Made by a program: the position numbers and the translations under genes. Shown piece by piece: positions 16,206-25,537 of a DNA stretch of 64,000 bases. A model generated the notes under the pieces. It made no database searches, was not told where the DNA came from, and saw only the letters and a list, made by a program, of their open reading frames with translations. The DNA comes from Parasedimentitalea maritima (GTDB lineage Bacteria > Pseudomonadota > Alphaproteobacteria > Rhodobacterales > Rhodobacteraceae). Every line of letters starts with the position of its first letter. Positions within the stretch are counted from its first letter, which is position 1. The DNA is taken from assembly GCF_005771405.1 (NCBI RefSeq), contig NZ_VAUA01000009.1, positions 124,001 through 188,000 of the forward strand. Direction: 5' to 3'.

Positions 16206-17234
16206 ATGACCCTGAAAATCGCAATCAATGGTTTTGGACGCATCGGCCGAGGCGTGCTGCGGGCGCTTATCGAGAATGACACCAGCGACATTGAAGTTGT
16301 GGCGATCAACGATCTGTCACCGCCAGAGACCCTAGTACACCTGTTGAAATACGACAGTGTACATGGCCGTCTGCGGGCTCCGATTACCCTGACCGAAGAC
16401 ACGCTGACGGTTGGACGACACAACATACGCCTGTCGGCCATCCGCAATCCGGAAGACCTGCCGTGGCAGGGCGTCGATATTGCCTATGAATGCACCGGGT
16501 TGTTTACAAGCCGCGAAACTGCTGGGAAACATCTTAAGAACGGATCCAAGCGCGTCCTCATATCGGCACCAGGCAAAGAAGTTGACCGCACTGTTGTGTT
16601 TGGCGTCAATCATCAAGAGCTGACCAGCGACGATATCATTGTTTCCAATGCCTCCTGCACCACCAATTGCTTGGCTCCTGTAGCTCAAGTTTTGGACACT
16701 GCGTTTGGTATCAAAACTGGCTATATGACCACCATCCACGCCTTTACGGGTGATCAGCCAACTCATGACACCAGCCACAAAGATCTGTACCGCGCCCGGG
16801 CTGCTTCGGTGTCAATGATCCCCACTTCAACTGGCGCAGCCAAGGCCATAGCTGAGGTGCTGCCGCATCTGAAAGGTCGGCTTGAAGGTTCTGCGATCCG
16901 GGTGCCAACTCCAAATGTGTCGCTCGTTGATCTCAGCTTTGTGCCAGAGCGCCCTGCCACCGTAGACGGTATCAATCTGGCCCTGCGCACCGCAGCCAAG
17001 GGAGATCTGGCGGGGATTCTATCTTATGAAGAAGACCCAATGGTATCGATCGACTTCAACCACGATCCGCATTCCTCGTGTTTCGCTGCTGCCCAAACCA
17101 AAGTAACCGAAGATGGTTTGGTGCGCATTGTAGCCTGGTATGACAATGAGTGGGGCTTCTCGAATCGTATGATCGACACCGGTCGAAAAATCGGGCAGCT
17201 GATGCGCGACGAACGGATGGCACTGGCCAGCTAG
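16206..17234 (+). CDS. gap: Glyceraldehyde-3-phosphate dehydrogenase
   Basis: Phosphorylating GAPDH of 342 residues, which interconverts glyceraldehyde-3-phosphate and 1,3-bisphosphoglycerate in glycolysis and gluconeogenesis. The NAD-binding N-terminus is KIAINGFGRIGRGVLRA; catalytic Cys151 lies in SNASCTTNCLAP, with the partner His in TIHAFTGDQ. AYECTGLF and WYDNEWGFSNRM are family landmarks. I chose the ATG at 16206, which has GGAG at 16194-16197; a GTG at 16167 lies close behind the operators. Isolated from other glycolytic genes and probably controlled by the divergent LacI-type regulator. It could be a second paralogue; epd (erythrose-4-phosphate) function is less likely from the active-site context. 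Confidence 0.93.
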   Translation: MTLKIAINGFGRIGRGVLRALIENDTSDIEVVAINDLSPPETLVHLLKYDSVHGRLRAPITLTEDTLTVGRHNIRLSAIRNPEDLPWQGVDIAYECTGLFTSRETAGKHLKNGSKRVLISAPGKEVDRTVVFGVNHQELTSDDIIVSNASCTTNCLAPVAQVLDTAFGIKTGYMTTIHAFTGDQPTHDTSHKDLYRARAASVSMIPTSTGAAKAIAEVLPHLKGRLEGSAIRVPTPNVSLVDLSFVPERPATVDGINLALRTAAKGDLAGILSYEEDPMVSIDFNHDPHSSCFAAAQTKVTEDGLVRIVAWYDNEWGFSNRMIDTGRKIGQLMRDERMALAS

Positions 17235-17281
17235 ACACTCGGAATTAGCAGACTTTTCAATACACTCCCCAAGACCCCAAC

Positions 17282-17314
17282 TGCTCGCACGCTCCGGCAT
17301 GCGGGCAATTTTTA
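17282..17314 (+). terminator. Terminator after gap
   Basis: TGCTCGCA (17282-17289) pairs with TGCGGGCA (17300-17307) with one G-T wobble; AATTTTTA follows. Confidence 0.7.
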
Positions 17315-17393
17315 TGTGACAAATCAACGAACTAACTTCACGGAATCTCACTTTTGAATGCATCTTCAAATTGGCTCGGATTACCCGTTTTTG

Positions 17394-17407
17394 TTGTTCT
17401 AGATCAA
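17394..17407 (+). promoter_or_regulatory. FNR/DNR-like box before the nos operon
   Basis: TTGTTCTAGATCAA departs from the FNR consensus TTGAT-N4-ATCAA at one position. It is centred 65 bp before the nosC start and is the only such site I saw near the operon, in keeping with induction under low oxygen or by nitric oxide. Confidence 0.7.
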
Positions 17408-17465
17408 AGATGTTGGGCGAAACTAAAGGGTAGGTTGGCGACGAATTAACAAGTCGGCTTACCTA

Positions 17466-17936
17466 ATGCTCGCCCCTCGCCAAATCCCAACTGCAACGCG
17501 TCTCCTCCCCGCTTTCCCAATTTGGGTTAAAGCGCTGGTGGCATCCTGTGCGCTGCTGCTGCAATTGGTGTTGCCTGTGGGTTCTCACCCTGCAAACGCG
17601 GGCGAGTGGATGGTGATCTGCGGGTCCGAGGGCCCCGCACTGGTGCAGGTCCAGCTGGCAGATGAAGACCAAGAAACTTGCCCCATGTGTGACAGTTGTC
17701 AAATGTGCGGAGAGTTTAACTCGGCCAATGCTTTGCTATCTGGCACCGGTGTTCCCGCTGACTTATCCCATTCATCTAACAAAACCGTCATCTGCAATGA
17801 CGCCGTTGGCGCCAATCCGGCGCAATTCTGGCCTGCCAGCCGTGGACCTCCTCTGGCTCAAGTGTTCACAGTAGGCCTTTTCAGCCAACGCCCCCATGCC
17901 GCAACCCCGAACAAAGGAGGTGCGTCATGGACTTAA
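17466..17936 (+). CDS. nosC: NosC, cysteine-rich protein upstream of nosR
   Basis: Small protein of 156 residues. One hydrophobic segment (VKALVASCALLLQLVLPVG, about residues 21-39) is a signal or membrane anchor, and then comes CPMCDSCQMC near residue 73, a CXXCXXCXXC metal- or redox-type motif. In Paracoccus denitrificans the nos operon begins with nosC, whose product has a CXXCXXC motif and takes part in copper-responsive control of N2O reduction. Position and motif match. It also resembles DUF2946-type proteins. The gene ends inside the nosR start region (10-bp overlap), so the two are translated together. No clear ribosome site is seen for the ATG at 17466. Confidence 0.75.
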   Translation: MLAPRQIPTATRLLPAFPIWVKALVASCALLLQLVLPVGSHPANAGEWMVICGSEGPALVQVQLADEDQETCPMCDSCQMCGEFNSANALLSGTGVPADLSHSSNKTVICNDAVGANPAQFWPASRGPPLAQVFTVGLFSQRPHAATPNKGGASWT

Positions 17937-20122
17937 GACGCGCGATCCCGAGCCTCGCAAAAACACTTGCCTGCCTCCTCGTAACTACACTTTTCATGGT
18001 CGCCTCGAACGCCAAGGCCGATAGCCTTGCCAGCTTTCTAGCAGACCTGACCCCCGCAGAATTAGCGCCCGGAGCCGAGGCCTTTGGCCCGGTGTCACCG
18101 GACACCAAGGTTGCCCCGGTTCTGAAGGACGGCAAACCCGTCGCCTGGGCGTTCCTGACCTCCGATTTCGTTGGCACCACCGGTTATTCCGGTAAACCCA
18201 TCCATGTTGTCGCTGCAATTGACAGCGATGCGGTACTGACTGGGGTGAAGCTGGTCAAGCACTCGGAACCGATCATCCTGATCGGCATCCCAAACTCTAA
18301 GATGATAGCCCTGACCGAAGGTTATGCTGGCCTTGACCTGAAAGCCGAAGCTGCCACAGGTGGCGAGGCGCATGATCTGGACATCATTTCTGGTGCGACC
18401 GTCACAATCATGGTGATCGACGACAGTCTGGTGCGGGCCGGCATCAAGGTCTCGCGCCTGCTTGGTCTGGGCGGGTTGTCGCCACAGGTTGCCGATGGCC
18501 CACGACGTGAAGTCGATATGGCACAGGATGCAACTTATGACTGGTCTACCCTGTCCGGTGACGGATCTGTGCGCCGCCTGACATTGGACATTGGCCAGAT
18601 CAACACCGCATTTGCGGCCACCGGCGACGCACGTGCCGCCAAGCGCCCAGAGCCGGGCGAGCCGGACGACACTTACATTGACATGCACATGGCGCTGGTC
18701 TCAGTTCCATCCATTGGTCGCAGCCTGTTGGGTGATGCCGAGTATGAGAACCTGACAGAGTGGCTGGAGGAAGGCGAGCAAGCTATTCTGGTGCTGGGTC
18801 GTGGAACTTATAGCTTCAAGGGGTCCGGCTATGTGCGCGGTGGTATCTTTGACCGTATCCAGCTGATCCAAGGCGACAACTCGGTTCGTTTCTTTGACAA
18901 GCAACAGCGTCGTCTGGGTGATTTGGCCACCGCTGACAGCCCCAGCTTTGCTGAGTTGGATATCTTCAAGATCCCAGCGGATGCCGAGTTTGACCCAGCT
19001 GAGCCGTTCCGTCTGCAACTGCTGGCCCAACGGGCGGTTGGTGCGGTCGAGAAGACATTCCTGACCTTTGATCTGGGTTACAAACTACCCGAGCAGTACC
19101 TGCTGCCGGTTACGGCCCCTGTCATCGTCAACAGTGACACAGATGAGGCCGCCGCCAAGACCGCGCTGTGGCAGCGGATCTGGAAAGATAAGACCGTTGA
19201 GATTGGCATCCTGGGCGTCATGCTCTTGGTTCTGACTGCAACCTTCTTCTTCCAGTTCCAGGCTACCGCGAATGCCCGTGTGTTCTACTGGTTCCGCATT
19301 GGTTACCTCAGCTTCACTCTGGTCTTCCTGGGTTGGTACGCAAACGCACAGCTGTCTGTCGTCAACCTGATGGCCTTGGCCGGTAGCCTGCGCAGTGGCT
19401 TTACCTGGGATGCCTTCCTGATGGATCCGCTGGTGTTCATCCAATGGTTTGCCATCGCCGCTGCCCTGCTGTTCTGGGGTCGTGGTGCCTACTGTGGCTG
19501 GTTGTGCCCCTTTGGTGCGCTGCAAGAGTTGCTGAACAAAGCTGCCCGCGCGCTGAAGGTTCCGCAGTGGACCCTGCCCTGGGGCCTGCATGAACGCCTG
19601 TGGCCGCTGAAGTACATGATCTTCCTTGGTCTGTTTGGTCTGTCGATGGTGTCGATGACACTGGCTGAGACCTATGCCGAGGTGGAACCGTTCAAGACCG
19701 CCATCATCCTGAAGTTCGTACGCGAATGGCCCTTTGTCATCTTTGCCGTATCGCTGCTGGTTGCTGGCTTGTTCGTCGAACGCTTCTACTGTCGCTATCT
19801 GTGCCCACTTGGTGGTGCGCTGGCGATCCCCGCTCGTATCCGCATGTTTGACTGGCTGCGCCGCTACAAGGAATGCGGCAGCCCCTGTCAGACCTGCGCG
19901 AACGAATGCCCCGTTCAGGCCATTCACCCAACCGGTGAAATCAACCCGAACGAGTGCGTCGACTGCCTGCACTGTCAGGTTCTCTACCAGTCCGAAAGCA
20001 AGTGCCCGGTGGTGATCAAGCAGATCAAACGCCGTGCCAAAGTCGGCACCACCGACATGAAAATGCCCATCGGACAGCCACCGGCGAACCACCCGAACGC
20101 CAAGAAATCCACCGTTTCCTAA
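17927..20122 (+). CDS. nosR: NosR, nitrous oxide reductase electron donor/regulator
   Basis: Polytopic membrane protein of 731 residues needed for expression and electron supply of nitrous oxide reductase. After a signal segment comes a periplasmic FMN-binding domain (about residues 75-180) with the flavinylation motif DIISGATVT, the covalent-FMN threonine being about residue 160. Then several membrane helices (from ~residue 425) and two CX3CP motifs (YCGWLCPFGAL near 523 and YCRYLCPLGGA near 622). The C-terminus has two 4Fe-4S clusters (CQTCANECP, CVDCLHCQ). Start: AAAGGAGG seven bases before the ATG. Length and order match Paracoccus NosR. NosX (end of operon) would attach the FMN. Confidence 0.96.
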   Translation: MDLRRAIPSLAKTLACLLVTTLFMVASNAKADSLASFLADLTPAELAPGAEAFGPVSPDTKVAPVLKDGKPVAWAFLTSDFVGTTGYSGKPIHVVAAIDSDAVLTGVKLVKHSEPIILIGIPNSKMIALTEGYAGLDLKAEAATGGEAHDLDIISGATVTIMVIDDSLVRAGIKVSRLLGLGGLSPQVADGPRREVDMAQDATYDWSTLSGDGSVRRLTLDIGQINTAFAATGDARAAKRPEPGEPDDTYIDMHMALVSVPSIGRSLLGDAEYENLTEWLEEGEQAILVLGRGTYSFKGSGYVRGGIFDRIQLIQGDNSVRFFDKQQRRLGDLATADSPSFAELDIFKIPADAEFDPAEPFRLQLLAQRAVGAVEKTFLTFDLGYKLPEQYLLPVTAPVIVNSDTDEAAAKTALWQRIWKDKTVEIGILGVMLLVLTATFFFQFQATANARVFYWFRIGYLSFTLVFLGWYANAQLSVVNLMALAGSLRSGFTWDAFLMDPLVFIQWFAIAAALLFWGRGAYCGWLCPFGALQELLNKAARALKVPQWTLPWGLHERLWPLKYMIFLGLFGLSMVSMTLAETYAEVEPFKTAIILKFVREWPFVIFAVSLLVAGLFVERFYCRYLCPLGGALAIPARIRMFDWLRRYKECGSPCQTCANECPVQAIHPTGEINPNECVDCLHCQVLYQSESKCPVVIKQIKRRAKVGTTDMKMPIGQPPANHPNAKKSTVS

Positions 20123-20134
20123 AGGAGAAACACA

Positions 20135-22051
20135 ATGTCAGAACAAGACAACACACTAAACGTCACCCGTCGTGGCCTTTTGGGTGCCACAGCAACTGGC
20201 GCCGTCATGGCAACAGCTGGTGTTGGCGCAACCCTGATGTCCGCCAAAGAGGCTAGCGCCGCAGCCAAGGCTGCTTTGGAGCCAGGTGAATTGGACGATT
20301 ATTACGGTTTCTGGTCCTCGGGTCAGACCGGCGAGCTGCGTATCATGGGTGTTCCATCCATGCGTGAATTTATGCGCGTTCCAGTGTTCAACCGCTGCTC
20401 GGCTACTGGCTGGGGTCAAACCAACGAATCCAAGAAGATCCTGACCGAAGGCCTGCTGCCGGAAACCAAAGAATTCCTGGCTGCCAACGGCAAGGAAACA
20501 TACGACAACGGTGACCTTCACCACCCTCACATGTCGTTCACAGATGGCGTCTATGACGGCCGCTTTATCTTTATGAACGACAAAGCAAACACCCGTGTAG
20601 CCCGTGTGCGTTGTGACGTGATGAAGTGCGATAAGATCATCGAGATCCCCAATGCCATGGACATCCACGGCATGCGTCCACAGAAATACCCACGCACAGG
20701 TTATGTCTTTGCCAACGGTGAGCACGAAGCACCGCTGGTCAACGATGGCAAGATCCTGGATGAGCCATCGGAGTACGTGAACATCTTTACTGCCATCGAC
20801 GGCGACGAGATGGAAGTGTCTTGGCAGGTAATCGTATCGGGCAACCTCGACAACACCGACTGTGACTATCAGGGCAAATATGCCTTCTCGACTTCGTACA
20901 ACTCAGAAATGGGTATGACCCTGGCCGAGATGACCGAAAGCGAAATGGACCACGTTGTTGTCTTCAACATCAAAGCCATCGAAGAAGCTGTTGCTGCTGG
21001 CAACTACGAAGAGCTGAACGGTGTCAAAGTTGTTGATGGTCGTAAGAACGCCGGTTCAAACTTCACGCGCTACATTCCGATCCCGAACTCGCCGCACGGT
21101 GTGAACGCAGCACCTGACAAAAAACACATCATGATCAACGGTAAGCTGTCGCCAACCGTTTCTGTGATTGATGTTGAAAAAGTCGACGCACTGTTCTCTG
21201 ACAATGCTGATGAGCGTTCGTGCATCGTTGCTGAACCAGAACTGGGCCTTGGTCCTCTTCACACTGCGTTCGACAACAAAGGCAACGCCTACACCACACT
21301 GTTCCTAGACAGCCAGGTGGTGAAGTGGGACATCCAGAAGGCAATCGACCTGTTTGCAGGCGCGGATGTTGATCCGATCCTCGACAAGGTCGACGTGCAG
21401 TATCAGCCGGGTCACAACTCGACCTCGATGGGTGAAACTGCCGATGCTGATGGTCAGTGGCTAATTTCGATGAACAAGTTCTCGAAAGACCGCTTCCTGA
21501 ACGTTGGTCCGCTGAAGCCAGAGAACGAGCAGCTGATCGACATCTCGGGTGACAAGATGAAGGTTGTCCACGATGGCCCAACCTTTGCCGAGCCACACGA
21601 CAGCATTATTGTTCGCCGTGACATCGTGAACCCGGTCAACGTCTGGGATCGTAACGACTCAATGTGGGAAGATGCGCGTATTCAGGCCGAAGCTGATGGC
21701 ATCGATCTGGAAGAAGGCGCCGAGGACATCATCCGTGATAAAGATGATCCAACCAAAGTTCGCGTCTACATGACCAGCCAGGCTCCTATGTTCTCGATGG
21801 AGAAATTCACTGTCGATCAGGGTGACGAAGTAACAATCTATGTCACCAATCTGGATGACGTGGATGACGTGACCCACGGTCTGTGCATGGCCAACTTTGG
21901 TGTCGCCATGGAAATCGGCCCAATGGCAACCGCATCGGTTACCTTTATTGCTGAACGTCCCGGTGTACACTGGTTCTACTGCCAGTGGTTCTGCCACGCG
22001 CTCCACATGGAGATGCGCGGCCGGATGATGGTCAAACCTCGCGAGGCTTAA
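20135..22051 (+). CDS. nosZ: NosZ, nitrous oxide reductase (clade I, Tat-exported)
   Basis: Periplasmic copper enzyme of 638 residues that reduces N2O to N2. The twin-arginine signal [15 protein letters not shown] marks export in folded form and clade I. The beta-propeller holds CuZ histidines (DLHHPHMS near residue 128 is one typical pair, GAEPHD-like AEPHDS near 487 another). The C-terminal cupredoxin has the CuA ligands Cys616, Cys620, His624 and Met627 in [12 protein letters not shown], and the histidine in VTHGLCM. Ribosome site AAAGGAG, 12 bp after nosR. Complete; maturation genes follow. Confidence 0.97.
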   Translation: MSEQDNTLNVTRRGLLGATATGAVMATAGVGATLMSAKEASAAAKAALEPGELDDYYGFWSSGQTGELRIMGVPSMREFMRVPVFNRCSATGWGQTNESKKILTEGLLPETKEFLAANGKETYDNGDLHHPHMSFTDGVYDGRFIFMNDKANTRVARVRCDVMKCDKIIEIPNAMDIHGMRPQKYPRTGYVFANGEHEAPLVNDGKILDEPSEYVNIFTAIDGDEMEVSWQVIVSGNLDNTDCDYQGKYAFSTSYNSEMGMTLAEMTESEMDHVVVFNIKAIEEAVAAGNYEELNGVKVVDGRKNAGSNFTRYIPIPNSPHGVNAAPDKKHIMINGKLSPTVSVIDVEKVDALFSDNADERSCIVAEPELGLGPLHTAFDNKGNAYTTLFLDSQVVKWDIQKAIDLFAGADVDPILDKVDVQYQPGHNSTSMGETADADGQWLISMNKFSKDRFLNVGPLKPENEQLIDISGDKMKVVHDGPTFAEPHDSIIVRRDIVNPVNVWDRNDSMWEDARIQAEADGIDLEEGAEDIIRDKDDPTKVRVYMTSQAPMFSMEKFTVDQGDEVTIYVTNLDDVDDVTHGLCMANFGVAMEIGPMATASVTFIAERPGVHWFYCQWFCHALHMEMRGRMMVKPREA

Positions 22052-22055
22052 GAAA

Positions 22056-23312
22056 ATGCGCTGGCTCCTACCCATAGTTTCACTGATCTGCTCACCTGCC
22101 TTGGCGGCTGAGTGGGATGTGCCCAACCGGGCGGGAGCCATTGCGGCAACACTGGCGCAGGCGGCGGATGGAGACACCCTCCGCCTCGCCCCCGGAACTT
22201 ATACCGAAACTATTGTATTGGACCGGCCCATCACATTGGATGGGCGCGGTGTCGCCGTGATTGACGGCGGCGGAACCGGAACCGTGATTACTGTTACCGG
22301 CCCGGGTGTTACAGTCTCCGGACTTACGGTTGTCGGCTCGGGATCAGATCACGAGACCCTCGACAGTGGGATCAAACTGACCAAGACGGCGAAAGCGCCG
22401 CAAGTTCTGAACAACACGCTACGCGGTAACCTGTATGGCATCGACATTCACGGCGCGCGCGATTCACTGGTTGCTGGCAACACCGTCGAAGGCCGTCAAG
22501 ACCGCCACATGAACGCGCGTGGCAATGGCATCTATGTCTGGAACGCGCCCGGTTCTGTGGTCGAAGACAACTCGGTCCGTTGGGGTCGTGATGGCATCTT
22601 TGTCAACAGCTCCAAGAAAAACACGTTCCGCAACAATACCTTCCGCGATCTGCGGTTTGCTGTGCATTACATGTATGCCGACAATTCCGAAGTGTCCGGC
22701 AATGTCTCGATCGGCAACCATCTGGGCTATGCCGTTATGTTTTCCACCCGTGTGCGCATCACCGACAACGTGTCGCTAAATGACCGCGATCACGGGATTA
22801 TGATGAACTATGCCAACAAAAGCGTCGTGACCGGAAACTATGTCAAAGACGCCAAAGGCAAATGCACGTTTTTGTACAACTCACACAAGAACGATTTCAG
22901 CGGCAACTGGTTCCAGGGCTGTGACATCGGCATCCATTTCACAGCCGGATCGGGCAACAACCGCATGGTAGAAAACAGTTTCATCGGCAACCGGACGCAG
23001 GTCAAATACGTCTCTTCCAAATGGGTGGAATGGTCCGAAGCGGGCCGCGGCAACTATTGGAGCGATTTTGCCGCCTATGACGTCGACGGCAACGGGATTG
23101 CTGATACCCCCTATAGACCCAACGATAGCATGGACCACGTGTTGTGGACCCAACCCGCAGCCAAGATGTTGCTTGGCTCACCCGCCGTGCAGCTGGTGCG
23201 CTGGTCGCAGGCCGCCTTTCCGGCGCTGCTGCCGGGTGGGGTGATGGACAGCCATGCGCTGATGGCCCCGGTTAAACCGGCGGCAAGCAATAAGGTAGCA
23301 CAGGATGGATAA
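22056..23312 (+). CDS. nosD: NosD, copper-site maturation protein
   Basis: Periplasmic right-handed beta-helix protein of 418 residues needed with NosFY for building the CuZ site of NosZ. A short signal peptide (residues 1-18, ending SPALAA) precedes tandem parallel-beta-helix (CASH/NosD) repeats from ~residue 60 to 330 (VSGLTVVGSG, LYGIDIHGARDSLV, GDGIFVNSS-like coils). SGNVSIGNHLGYAVMFS and DHGIMMNYANKS are family segments. It starts 4 bp after nosZ and ends 8 bp into nosF. Confidence 0.95.
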   Translation: MRWLLPIVSLICSPALAAEWDVPNRAGAIAATLAQAADGDTLRLAPGTYTETIVLDRPITLDGRGVAVIDGGGTGTVITVTGPGVTVSGLTVVGSGSDHETLDSGIKLTKTAKAPQVLNNTLRGNLYGIDIHGARDSLVAGNTVEGRQDRHMNARGNGIYVWNAPGSVVEDNSVRWGRDGIFVNSSKKNTFRNNTFRDLRFAVHYMYADNSEVSGNVSIGNHLGYAVMFSTRVRITDNVSLNDRDHGIMMNYANKSVVTGNYVKDAKGKCTFLYNSHKNDFSGNWFQGCDIGIHFTAGSGNNRMVENSFIGNRTQVKYVSSKWVEWSEAGRGNYWSDFAAYDVDGNGIADTPYRPNDSMDHVLWTQPAAKMLLGSPAVQLVRWSQAAFPALLPGGVMDSHALMAPVKPAASNKVAQDG

Positions 23313-24198
23313 CAGCCTGATCATCAAGTCCGTGGATAAGTTTCGCGGTAAAACACAGGTACTGCAGGGCATTGACCTGACAGTTGCCCCCGGTGAGCGT
23401 CTGGCCCTGCTGGGCCACAATGGTGCGGGCAAGTCGACCCTGATCAAATCGATCCTGGGCCTGACCCCGATCCATGGAGGCAGTATCAGCATCAATGGCG
23501 CCAAGCCGGGATCGGCAGTGGCGCGCCGGGATACCGCGTTTCTACCCGAGGCGGTGAGTTTTCACCCGGCCCTGACAGGGCGCGAGCAGCTAAGCCTGTT
23601 TGCCAACCTGTCTGGCGCATCGGCTGATGTCCCTGCCCTGCTGGAACGTGTAGGGCTGGCAGATGCACTGGACCGCCGCATTGGCACCTATTCCAAAGGC
23701 ATGCGGCAGCGTCTGGGATTGGCACAGGTTCTGCTGGGCCGCCCAAAGGTGGCGCTGCTGGACGAACCGACCAGTGGCTTGGACCCGATCTCGCGTCAGG
23801 ATCTATATGCCATCATTGATGAGCTGGCTGAACAAGGCACCGCAGTGCTGATCGCCAGCCACGCGCTGACTGAGGTTGAGGCCCGCACCGACCGCATTGC
23901 AATCCTGCGTAAGGGTGTAAAGGTGGCAGACAATACACTGGCCGAGCTGTCGTCCGAGGCAGCCCTACCCACCCGCCTGCGTATTACTGCGCGCGCTGGA
24001 GAAATTGACAAGCTGGCGCAACAGGTTGGCGGCACCCGCGTCAACGGTGCCTCGGTTGAACTATGTTGCAGCGCCGATCAAAAGATGAACGAGCTGCGCC
24101 GGATCGCGGCGCTAGGGGACGTTGTGGTTGATATCAGCATGACCCCACCGCGACTGGAAGATCTGTATCGCCATTTTGCCAAGGAGAACCGCCAATGA
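23305..24198 (+). CDS. nosF: NosF, ABC ATPase for NosZ maturation
   Basis: ATP-binding subunit of 297 residues of the NosFY transporter, which energises NosD-dependent sulfide/copper-site assembly. Walker A is GHNGAGKST near residue 38, the signature is YSKGMRQRLGLAQ near 132, and Walker B is VALLDEPTSGLDP near 150. About 80 residues after the ATPase core form the extra C-terminal domain typical of NosF. It overlaps nosD and nosY, so it sits in a translation-coupled chain. Confidence 0.95.
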   Translation: MDNSLIIKSVDKFRGKTQVLQGIDLTVAPGERLALLGHNGAGKSTLIKSILGLTPIHGGSISINGAKPGSAVARRDTAFLPEAVSFHPALTGREQLSLFANLSGASADVPALLERVGLADALDRRIGTYSKGMRQRLGLAQVLLGRPKVALLDEPTSGLDPISRQDLYAIIDELAEQGTAVLIASHALTEVEARTDRIAILRKGVKVADNTLAELSSEAALPTRLRITARAGEIDKLAQQVGGTRVNGASVELCCSADQKMNELRRIAALGDVVVDISMTPPRLEDLYRHFAKENRQ

Positions 24199-25019
24199 CC
24201 CCGCGCGCCCTTGCCATAGCCGGATCCGAGCTGCGGATTCTGCGTCGTAACCGCTGGCTGTTCATGGCCACCCTGATCATGGTGCTGTTTGCGCTGGCGC
24301 TGACCTTTGCAGGCAGTGCCCCCACCGGTACTCTGGGTGTGGATATGCTCACCGTTTCCGTGGCCTCGATGACCACCCTGTCGGTCTATCTTGCGCCATT
24401 GCTGGCCTTGATGATGTCTTTTGATGCAATCTCCGGTGACCGGGATCGCGGTAGCCTGTCGCTGTTGCTATCGTACCCTGCTGGGCGTGGTGAAATCCTG
24501 TTGGGCAAGTTTCTGTCCCACCTTGCCGCGCTTGCTTTTGCCATGACCGTTGGATTTGGCACCGCTGGTGCCCTTGCCGCGTGGTCGGGCGGAGCTGGGG
24601 CTGACAGCCTCCTGGCGCTTGGCCGTTTGATTGCAACCTCGATCCTGCTGGGTGCTGTGTTCTTGGCCCTAGGCTATGGCGTGTCGTCAGTCTCTGGTAG
24701 TTCGACCGCGGCTGCAGGTCTGTCAGCGGCGATTTGGTTGATATTCGTAGTGCTGTATGACCTTGGCCTACTGGGTGCCGTGGTGATGGATGAAGGTGGG
24801 TTCTTTACCCAGTCCATTTTCCCTTGGCTAATGGTCGCCAACCCGGCCGATGCGTTTCGGGTCTGGAACATTGCCGCGTCTGAAACCGTGGCGGTTACCA
24901 GTGGCATGACCGGCGCCGCAAGCGCCCTACCCGCCTGGGCAGCACCTCTGTCTTTGCTGCTCTGGCCAGTAATCGGCTTTGCCCTTGCCCGTCTTGCATT
25001 TGGAAGGGTTGAACCGTGA
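24195..25019 (+). CDS. nosY: NosY, ABC permease for NosZ maturation
   Basis: Inner-membrane protein of 274 residues with six predicted membrane segments, the partner of NosF. The first segment is WLFMATLIMVLFALALTF; SLSLLLSYPAGRGEILLGKFLS (split by a charged turn) is the coupling-helix region common in ABC-2 permeases. The gene overlaps nosF by 4 bp (ATGA) and nosL by 4 bp. Confidence 0.94.
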   Translation: MTPRALAIAGSELRILRRNRWLFMATLIMVLFALALTFAGSAPTGTLGVDMLTVSVASMTTLSVYLAPLLALMMSFDAISGDRDRGSLSLLLSYPAGRGEILLGKFLSHLAALAFAMTVGFGTAGALAAWSGGAGADSLLALGRLIATSILLGAVFLALGYGVSSVSGSSTAAAGLSAAIWLIFVVLYDLGLLGAVVMDEGGFFTQSIFPWLMVANPADAFRVWNIAASETVAVTSGMTGAASALPAWAAPLSLLLWPVIGFALARLAFGRVEP

Positions 25020-25537
25020 AGCTTATAATCCCCATTTTGGCTGTACTGGCCTTGGCCGCCTGCCAGGAAGAAGAAGCTAAAGCGCCACCGCCGCCAGCAG
25101 ACTTAACCGTAACTGCACTTAGCTTTTTCTGCCAAATGAACATTGCAGACCACGGCGGACCCAAAGGGCAGGTGCACCTCGAAGGATATCCTGCGCCTTT
25201 GTTTTTTGCTCAGGTCCGCGATTTGGTCGCCTACCTCAAAAGCCCCGAACGCGATGCTAACATCACAGCGATTTACGTCAGTGATATGGGCCGCGCCGCG
25301 TCTTGGGAGGAACCCGGCATTGGCAATTGGATCTTGGCCAATGACGCTCTGTTTGTCGTCGGTGCCAATGTCGCCGGTGGCATGGGTGCCCCTGAGATCG
25401 TGCCTTTTGCCCAATCAAATGCTGCGCAGCCATTCATTGATTTATATGGCGGTACGTTGCTGCCCTTGTCCGAAATTCCCGATGACGCCGCACTGGCTCC
25501 CATCGACTTCTCCCAACAGCTGGAGACCCCTTCATGA
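25016..25537 (+). CDS. nosL: NosL, copper chaperone lipoprotein
   Basis: Periplasmic lipoprotein of 173 residues that binds Cu(I) and supplies it to NosZ. The GTG at 25016 overlaps the nosY stop. The signal ends in the lipobox LAAC (Cys16). The NosL core FFCQMNIADHGGPKGQV near residue 40 carries the Cys and Met expected to bind copper. VRDLVAYLKSPERD and VSDMGRAASWEEPG are other family segments. It overlaps nosX by 4 bp. Confidence 0.94.
   Translation: MKLIIPILAVLALAACQEEEAKAPPPPADLTVTALSFFCQMNIADHGGPKGQVHLEGYPAPLFFAQVRDLVAYLKSPERDANITAIYVSDMGRAASWEEPGIGNWILANDALFVVGANVAGGMGAPEIVPFAQSNAAQPFIDLYGGTLLPLSEIPDDAALAPIDFSQQLETPS

Noticed and set aside
19085-20092. Open frame of 335 codons on the minus strand
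   Set aside because: Antisense shadow of nosR; composition dominated by Gln, Gly and Asp without motif.
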